From positions 496,001 to 560,000 of the forward strand of contig VIIQ02000625.1 of NCBI GenBank assembly GCA_007449985.2: DNA of 64,000 bases, given 5' to 3'. Below the pieces are notes generated by a model that saw only the letters and a list, made by a program, of their open reading frames with translations, was not told the origin of the DNA and did no database searches. This DNA comes from Desmodesmus armatus. Taxonomy: Eukaryota > Chlorophyta > Chlorophyceae > Sphaeropleales > Scenedesmaceae. The position numbers and the translations under genes are program-made. Shown one piece after another: positions 57,518 through 64,000 of this stretch (position 1 is the first letter of the stretch; each line of letters begins with the position of its first letter).

Positions 57518-58502
57518 TTACCGCTTGGGCTGCGGCATCCCAGCACCCTCAAACCGCTCCAAGTTGTCATACCACAGCTTCTTTGCTCCTGCCATGTGAC
57601 CGTACCGGCCTGGCCGCAAGCCTTGCTTGATACGGGGGTTGTCCGGCCAGTACCTGCAGCAGCATGATACAACACAGCATGCATGAAACGTACGACACAG
57701 CAAGATATGAGCCAACAGCAGCTGCTAGGGGGCTTCCTGACGGATGGAAACCACTGGTTACGGCACACAACAGCTCCCGTCCCCCTTTCCCTGCCAAAGC
57801 TATCACTACAAGCTCTGCAGAGAGTTATTGTGAGTGGATCCGCCTGCCAAATCTGCAGGGCTGAATGTGATGAGAGTCCACAGCCCCGACTGCCAGGCAT
57901 GGTCAGCCCACACCATGACAGGTGCTGCAGGCCCAAACCACCCTTTGCCATGTGTGCCTCTGGAGGCGCAAAATGGTTCACAGGCAGGCTCTGGAGGTAC
58001 ATTGTGCACAGCTGCTGCAGACTTACGAACAAGTTGAGTTGGATGTCATGATAGGCTGTAGCACACTGCCCACACCCACCTGTCTGGAGGCTGGCCTTCG
58101 AAGCCCCAGAATGCCAGGTTCCAAGCAAACATTGCCAGGTGGAGGCCAGCTGCTGCGCCCGCCAACAAGTACTCCCGCTTGCCAGCCCAGGAAGCATCTC
58201 TGTGTGCTTGCCTGAGCTCTGCATTGCTGCACAGAGCGCTGCTGGGCACCTTGCGGGGGTTGTGGCTGGCCACTAGCAGCTCAACTGGGATCTCATTCCG
58301 GGCTATGGTGAACCGCCTGCCGCTGGTGCTGGGGACTTCTGCACACAGGAACCACACCACAGATCACAGCAACGTATTTGGTTGGGGGGTGGACCACTGT
58401 GTTGTCACAGCTGCCCGGACAGGCTGGACACAGGGGTGTGCACTGGATTGCACATATCGCACCTCCAGCAGCTGGAGGGAGGGCCAGCGCCCGATCCGAC
58501 AT
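57518..58502 (-). CDS. 144-residue single-span membrane protein
   Basis: Three minus-strand exons (58502-58463, 58338-58080, 57653-57518) join in phase to 144 residues. The N-terminal half is hydrophilic (RRFTIARNEIPVELLVASH). One hydrophobic helix covers about residues 71-93 (LLAGAAAGLHLAMFAWNLAF). A basic aromatic C-terminus follows, with YWPDNPRIKQGLRPGRYGHM and ending in PQPKR. Size, single span and basic aromatic tail recall accessory subunits of mitochondrial respiratory complexes or ATP synthase, but I do not recognise the family. It is divergent from the SDR gene (667 bp apart). Confidence 0.68.
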
Positions 58503-59169
58503 GCTATCAGTCAGCAATGCAGTCTTCCACGCGGCTCTATGCAGATACCAGGCGTTGGTTGAGCATTGCTGTGTGCTGCTGCTCTTGGATCGATGCTGCT
58601 GATACGACCAAGAATGGGGCGCAGCTGTTTCGGCAGTGCGATGAAATCACAGTAGATCGGAATGCTCGGTTGATTTTCTCTCTTGTCCGCTTGTCAGTTG
58701 TCATTGATGAGTGATGGCGTTGGAAAAGCTTGTCAGGGCAGGATATCGTCGGCTGGCTACATGTTCCTGAGGAAAAGCTTTGTCCGAGCTAGTCCAGGTG
58801 TAGCCAAGCCTGAAATCAGGCCAGCAACGACCAGCAACCGACCAAGCAGAAAGACAGAGAGGGAGTCAGGCAGGTGGGAAGGAAGGCGCAGATGCTGGTC
58901 TAGGGATGCTATTGGATGATCTGGCTTGCGCTGCAGACAGCCTCGCGGATGTAACCCCCAACCTTGGTCCCCAGCTGTCAGCTCCTGCTGCAGGCCCAGC
59001 TGGTCCACCCCAGGCCAGGAGGCACTTCTCTTGCCCTCAGGCATTCGCGCTGATCAGCTTACTGAGCAGTGGGCTGCAGCTACTTGCGCTTTGGGCCAGC
59101 TGGCAGCTGCTATGCTGGTAACTGAACTGTGTCCCTTGGTTGGTGGTTGGGCTGCGCGTTGATGCAGGC
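58503..59169. promoter_or_regulatory. Divergent intergenic region (667 bp)
   Basis: This lies between the start codons of the membrane-protein gene (-) and the SDR gene (+). An acceptor-like GATGCAG directly before the SDR ATG suggests a 5' UTR intron. A frame at 59038-59121 would encode a hydrophobic helix (ALISLLSSGLQLLALW) but does not join the SDR in phase. No TATA box is obvious. Confidence 0.4.
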
Positions 59170-62100
59170 ATGGTTGATCTCAAGGGCAAGATCGCCCTGG
59201 TGACAGGTGCAACATCTGGAATCGGACAAGTGACTGCAGAGTACCTTGCAGGTGTGGTTGAGATCGCAGTGTGCACACCGTGGCTGTTCAGTTCAACCAG
59301 ACGCAGCAGTGCCGCACACGGCCGGCACACATCTCTCACACTGAAGGTGCTGTGCTGGCCTCACAAGCTGACCCAGACCAGCAAGTGACTCCATTGTGCT
59401 GGCCTATGATGTTGTCCTGCACCCTGCAGAGCATGGCGCTGAGGTCATCCTGGGAGTCAGGAACACAGATGCAGGAGGCAAGCTGGCCAAGGAGATCATG
59501 TGAGCATGCGCATCAGCATCAAGGCTTTCTAGGGTGCAGGACACAAGTACATGCAAGGCTTGTGCTGACGCTACACCAGCACAGTGCAGCACAGCAGCTG
59601 GCAGAGTCTGCAGGACAAACCGGCAGCCTGCGCGCAATCATGAAGTTGCAGCAATGAGACCAGGGTTGCCAGGGTACCCGCTGCGCACAAAGACCCATAC
59701 ATGCTGCCACTCCCCTGCCAGACAGTGGTAGGCAGCGCTGCAGGCAAGCAGCATGGTCCAGCACTCCAGCCACCGCCATGCAACACACTGTGCTGACCAT
59801 ATGTTGGTGGCATGCCATTGCGCGCGCTGCAGGGCCAAGTACCCTGGCTCCAAGGTTGAGTGCGGGCCGCCCCTGGACCTCATGTCCCAGGCGAGCGTGA
59901 AGGCCTTTGCACAGGCCATCCTCAAGCGCCCTGGCGGCCTGCACATCCTGGTCAACAACGCAGGCCTGGGCTACTGCAAGAAGAGCTTTACAGACGAGGG
60001 CGTGGGCATGCTCACACAGGTCAGTGTGTATTTTAATCGCGTCAACCCCATCATGTTGACGCATACAACATGCGCACGTATAATGCACAGGCAGCTGCAG
60101 TGAGTTGGTTCTGGGATCACAGTTGCCTTGCAAGCCAACTTTGTGTGCCTAGCTGCGCTTGCTGAGCTAGATATGTTTGCGTGCTGCAACTACGCCTGGA
60201 TAAAGTGCGCCCTCAGCGCGCCACTTGCAGGCAAGCATGTGACGTGTGGTGCCTGTTGTGTGCTGCCTGCATGCTGCAGGTGAACCACCTGGGCCCCTAT
60301 ACCCTCACGCGCATGCTGGAGCCCAAGCTGATCTCCAGCAAGGCGCGCGTGGTGAACGTGGTCAGCGTCACGCACAGGCTGGACAAGATCAGGTGAGCAG
60401 GCGTCCATGTTGGCCGGCAACAGCTCCCATGGTGCATGCCATGCGCAGTGCATGCGGCAGGAGCAGCATGGGCCCCAGCTGGTGATGCAGCAGCTGTAGC
60501 TACAGCAGACAGGTTGTTTGGTGCATGTTACCATGCTCACTGCTTTTCTGTCTCCTGGCCTGCTGCAGGGATGTGAAGGCCCTGTTCACTGATTGGCGCC
60601 ACGGCTTCTACCAGCACAACAAGCTGGCCAATGTGTACACAGCATTCGAGCTGCAGCGCAGGTGGGCATGTGATCTGGAGTATTCTGTCGCTTTTGCTGC
60701 CATTGCTGGCAATCAGCCTCATCCAGCAGCAGCAGCATGCACATTGTGGTGTGGCAGCCTCCTCTCAGCGATCAATCTGCGGATGAAGCCACGAATATCT
60801 GGTGGACAGTTGCTCAAAGCTGCACAAGAGCTGCCATGCCGTCTTCGCTTGCCAGGATGGTGTTTGGTGGAGATGCGAGTACGGGTACGATTGTTCCAGC
60901 TGAGGCATTCATGGGGGCACAATTGCTGCAATGCAGGCTGGGTGCCCGTGGGGTGCAGGCAGCTGCTGCAGACCCCGGTGCGGTGCGCACCAACATCTAC
61001 AACAACAGCCCCAAGCTGGGCCAGGGCTTCATCAAGACCATGATTGACAACTGCTATGCACCACCAGAGGACGGCGCCCAGGTGTGCAGTACAGTACGGC
61101 ACAGTTGTTGCACCACATGCTGGAAAACAACGCCAGCACCTCTGTGTGGACATCAGGCATGTCGTTTGGCAGTCTCTGCTGCAGTGCTGCACCTTGTGTA
61201 CTGTGAGCGTAAGTTGGGACTGGTGTTGCGTTTGTGCACACGCTTGGTCTCTTTGGCAGACAAATCATAGCAGACATGTCCAATGACATTCATGGCTTCT
61301 GCAACCAAGCTCACAAACCTCTGTCACACACCAACCTCCTCACAATGGCCGCTGAACTGGATTTGCACTGTGCAGGCTGTTATCCATGCGGCCACGTGCG
61401 ACTGGGATGCTGACAAGCGCACCAAGAAGGACGGCTCCCCCCTGCTGCCACATGAAGACCTGCGCTACTACGCACGCGGCGTGTTCACGTGGCCACAGGT
61501 GGGCGGCTGCGCTGTTTTTTGTTGTTGGTTGACCCCCAGGCTCAGGGCCTGGTCTTGCATGCACACTGTCCACCTACCTGCAAACATAGCCAATATATGC
61601 AGGCTTACTGCAGCCCACTTGGCGGGTTGCTGACTGGTGAGGGGATGCTGCAGCACACATATCTGCTACTGCCGCGTTGGATGTCTGCTGTTGTATTGAC
61701 TGCAGCTGTGCAATGACTGGGCCATTGGCGGCAAGGGCGGACTTGCCAAGATCAAGGGTCAGTTGTGGGGCGCCAGCACAGTGGGGCTCAGCTTCCTGGA
61801 CTGGCCACTGCGCAAGTGAGTGGGCAGAGCGTGGTGCTGTGGAGGGGACAGCACTGATGCTGGTTTTGCTAGCCTGGCTGTGGGGTTTGAGCATCCTTGT
61901 GTTCTGGCAGGCTGTGACGGGACTGCATCGCCATCTGAAACTGCATTGCCGCCACCAGTTGTGACGACTTAGACACATGTGCTGTGCTGGTGTGCCGTCC
62001 TCCACTGCCCTTTCCTCCCATGCTTGCCCCCCCCCCTCGCAGGCTGCTGGGCGCCCAGGGCTTCATGGGCCAGACCAAGCTGTGCAGGCCAGGCAGCCAC

Positions 62101-62181
62101 GTGTACGATGAGAAGGTGGCCAAGGACCTGTGGGAGGAGAGTGCAGCACGCGCAGGATTGCCTGTGCAGCCCCAGGCATGA
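59170..62181 (+). CDS. Short-chain dehydrogenase/reductase, retinol-dehydrogenase-like
   Basis: This is an NAD(P)-dependent oxidoreductase of the RDH11-14/WWOX-like SDR branch; the substrate is unknown. Nine exons in phase (59170-59251, 59430-59499, 59833-60019, 60280-60392, 60569-60661, 60937-61081, 61376-61498, 61706-61815, 62043-62181) give 353 residues. The cofactor motif is TGATSGIG (12-19), with NNAG at 92-95, VNHLGPY at 114-120, catalytic Ser142 in NVVSVTH, and Tyr165/Lys169 in FYQHNKLANVY. PGAVRTNIY lies after the active site, and LWEESAARAGLP near the end matches the family's C-terminal pattern. A hydrophobic or basic insert (about 240-300) may bind membranes. A TGTAA at 62414 could be the polyadenylation signal. 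The ATG chosen directly follows a probable 5' UTR acceptor. Confidence 0.9.
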
Positions 62182-63139
62182 GCAGTCCCCTCCTGGTCCG
62201 CAGGCAGCTTTTGTGAAGCATGTTTCGGGAGCTGTGGCAGGGGTGGGATGCGGGTGGAGGGTGGCAAGACTGCTGCCTGTTTATGCACTGGTCATGATCA
62301 TGGTTCTGTGCCGTCAACAGGTGTGCTCTGTGAGCACTTAGTGATCCATCTGGTCTGGGTGCAGCAAGCAAACCAGCAGACATGTGGGTGTTTTTACAGA
62401 GGTGTGCTGCATTTGTAACACTGCTTTCTTCCAAGCCTGTGGCTGTTTTGAAGCTGTTACTGCTGCCTGTCAAGCTTGTGATGGGCCTGGCAAGCCTGGT
62501 GACGTCAAGTCAAGTGTGCTGGCCAGTGACAATCACTGGACCCCACAAATGACGCCGACAGAGGCACCTTGAGAAGCGCCGACAGAGGCACCTTGAGAAC
62601 CTGCACTCGTTTGACTTTTGACTCCATGTTCGTCATGGCCCTACCAACAACAAACCAGCTGTCACCTCTTCGAATGTGCCAGCCTGGCAAAAGACACAGG
62701 CATCTCGATCACACGACGTTCAAGTCAATCCCTCCGGTGCCACAATACTCTATCTTTCATCTCCAGTGTCTGGTTGTGCATGAGGTTCAGCAGCACTGAC
62801 AGACTTTGTTGCAACGAGCGATCACCCTGCAAACCTTACCCAAGCAGGCTGGCATGGCTGGCGAGTGAGGTGAGTGAATAAAAGCACGTAAGATCTTCAA
62901 CACTCGATGCAGGGAAAGCGTGGGGTACCCCAGCCCCAGCAGTAATCAACAAGCTATCCTTGGACTGTCACAGTTCCTTTCCTGGTTGCTCCCTCCTCTT
63001 GTTAATTGTTGCAGCAGACGTGAGAGAAATCCAGCTTGACCACTACTGCTGATTGATGCTGCTGTCTTGTCAATCCTGCTTTGCAGGGCACCCCAAACAC
63101 CAAGCACCAGCAGCACCACGGCCAGCACTGCGTAGTTGG
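62182..63139. other. Intergenic (about 1 kb)
   Basis: This contains the SDR 3' flank and the upstream region of the AT-hook gene. A perfect 24-bp direct duplication (core GCCGACAGAGGCACCTTGAG) lies at about 62553-62600. An AATAAAAG element near 62877 could be a weak TATA-type element for the next gene. The frame of the AT-hook gene is open from 63053. Confidence 0.45.
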
Positions 63140-63754
63140 ATGTCTAAGCGGCAGGAAAGGAGAAAACATTTGGCTTTGAGACTGCAAGGGCCTGCTGCAG
63201 TCTCTGGGCATCAGAAAAAGCAACATGGCGATGTGCAGCTTGCAGTGAGACAGACACGTGCTGCTGCAGCTGCTGGTGGGAGGGAGCAGAGGGAGCAGCA
63301 GCAGCAGCAGGATGCTGGGCTGGGGCCTGAACCCGCACGTGTTGGTGGTGCTGCTGCTGCAGCAGCTGCTGGTGGGAAGCAGGTGCAGCAGCAGGGGCTT
63401 GCTGGCCAGCTAGAGGTTCAGCCGACTGGTGCTGCAGCTGCTGCAGTGGCAGCTCCAGCTGCAAAGGTCAAACGCCCTGTTGGGAGGCCAAAAGGCAAGA
63501 TTGGCAGGAAGCACAACAGGGGTTTTATGGGCACGCGTACTGTGGGCAGGGCAAGAACCATCCCTGATGGGCCAGGAGCAGCAGCAGCAGCTGGGCAGCG
63601 GCCTGTGCGGCGGCCTGCTCGCTACAAAGAGTACGTGAGTGATATTGAGCAGCGCAGGATGCAGCAGCACCACCTGCCTCGGCCTGGGGCTGCCTTCTTG
63701 AATGTTCCTGAGGTGGATGGCGGCGGTAATGATGTGGTTGCTGCTGAGTCATGA
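63140..63754 (+). CDS. AT-hook protein, low complexity
   Basis: A single exon encodes 204 residues from MSKRQERRKHLALRLQG. The first part is basic, the middle is Ala/Gln-rich, and an AT-hook-like core KRPVGRPKGKIGRKHN lies at about residues 111-126. Arg/Pro-rich sequence (RPVRRPARYKEYVSDIEQRR) then leads to the stop. AT-hooks bind the minor groove of AT-rich DNA, so a chromatin or transcription role in the nucleus is likely. The in-frame ATG at 63053 would add 29 residues (MMLLSCQSC...), which look less protein-like. The segment could also be the last exon of a longer gene, because an acceptor (CTTTGCAG) lies at 63087. Confidence 0.6.
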   Translation: MSKRQERRKHLALRLQGPAAVSGHQKKQHGDVQLAVRQTRAAAAAGGREQREQQQQQDAGLGPEPARVGGAAAAAAAGGKQVQQQGLAGQLEVQPTGAAAAAVAAPAAKVKRPVGRPKGKIGRKHNRGFMGTRTVGRARTIPDGPGAAAAAGQRPVRRPARYKEYVSDIEQRRMQQHHLPRPGAAFLNVPEVDGGGNDVVAAES

Positions 63755-64000
63755 CTGTCTTGTCCTATTTCGTCTGGCCTCCATGTCCTGGCCTCTTGCT
63801 GTGGAACCTCACACCTGTGTGCCAGTCAGCGTGGGACATGCCGTGTAGACTCCCATAGCCAGGCAGGGACAGTGTTGGTCTGCTGTTCGCTGGCCTCTAT
63901 GTTGGCTGGCTTTTATGCCCTGGCCTGCAGCTGTCGGACCTGCTTGTTATGTGACGGTGTGGATGCTGCACCATGACTGTGTTTGGCTCCCATGTGCTGA
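63755..64000. other. 3' flank, nothing recognised
   Basis: No gene or motif was identified between the AT-hook stop and the window edge. Short imperfect repeats of CTGGCCTC/TGGCCT occur. Confidence 0.4.

Overview
This is a nuclear window from a green alga. All the resolvable genes have many short introns (mostly GT-AG, one GC-AG), (CAG)n-rich coding sequence gives long Ala/Gln/Gly/Ser tracts, and the genes are spread over both strands without operons. The plant-type ferredoxin predicted at 43.7-44.8 kb has a 96-residue mature part that, from memory, looks the same as the published Scenedesmus ferredoxin. I therefore infer a chlorophycean of the Scenedesmaceae (Scenedesmus/Tetradesmus type). 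That assignment is recall plus inference, not a search.

Layout. 1-475 (-): possible edge of a gene. 931-5121 (+): fimbrin-like actin-bundling protein with clear third and fourth calponin-homology domains. 7416-10853 (+): F-box protein with a WW-type domain and leucine-rich repeats. 12482-20350 (+): glutamine:fructose-6-phosphate amidotransferase in 15 exons, with a truncated LINE in one intron and a 29-bp minisatellite in another. 22144-23204 (-): TadA-type tRNA adenosine deaminase with an apparent one-base frameshift. 23599-27273 (-): U2 snRNP A' protein, 7 exons. 27728-40569 (+): giant F-box-like/LRR low-complexity protein, 12 exons, about 2336 residues. 43698-44764 (+): chloroplast ferredoxin. 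About 46.8-56.1 kb (+): C2-domain class 3 lipase, 19 exons, with a small coiled-coil gene nested antisense in one intron (53439-54437). 57518-58502 (-): 144-residue single-span membrane protein. 59170-62181 (+): retinol-dehydrogenase-like short-chain dehydrogenase, 9 exons. 63140-63754 (+): AT-hook protein.

The genes are ordinary housekeeping, photosynthetic and regulatory functions and do not form one pathway. Two gene pairs are divergent and may share promoters: U2A'/giant LRR gene and the membrane protein/SDR.

The most unusual signal is structural. In the giant LRR gene at least five introns carry serial, decayed copies of the segment spanning the 3' splice site and the first 25-60 bases of the next exon. 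One exon tail with its donor and the 3' end of the gene are also duplicated. Similar but simpler duplications occur in the lipase gene. Exon borders below were derived by hand from reading-frame continuity, GT/AG sites and family alignment from memory. No search or transcript data were available.
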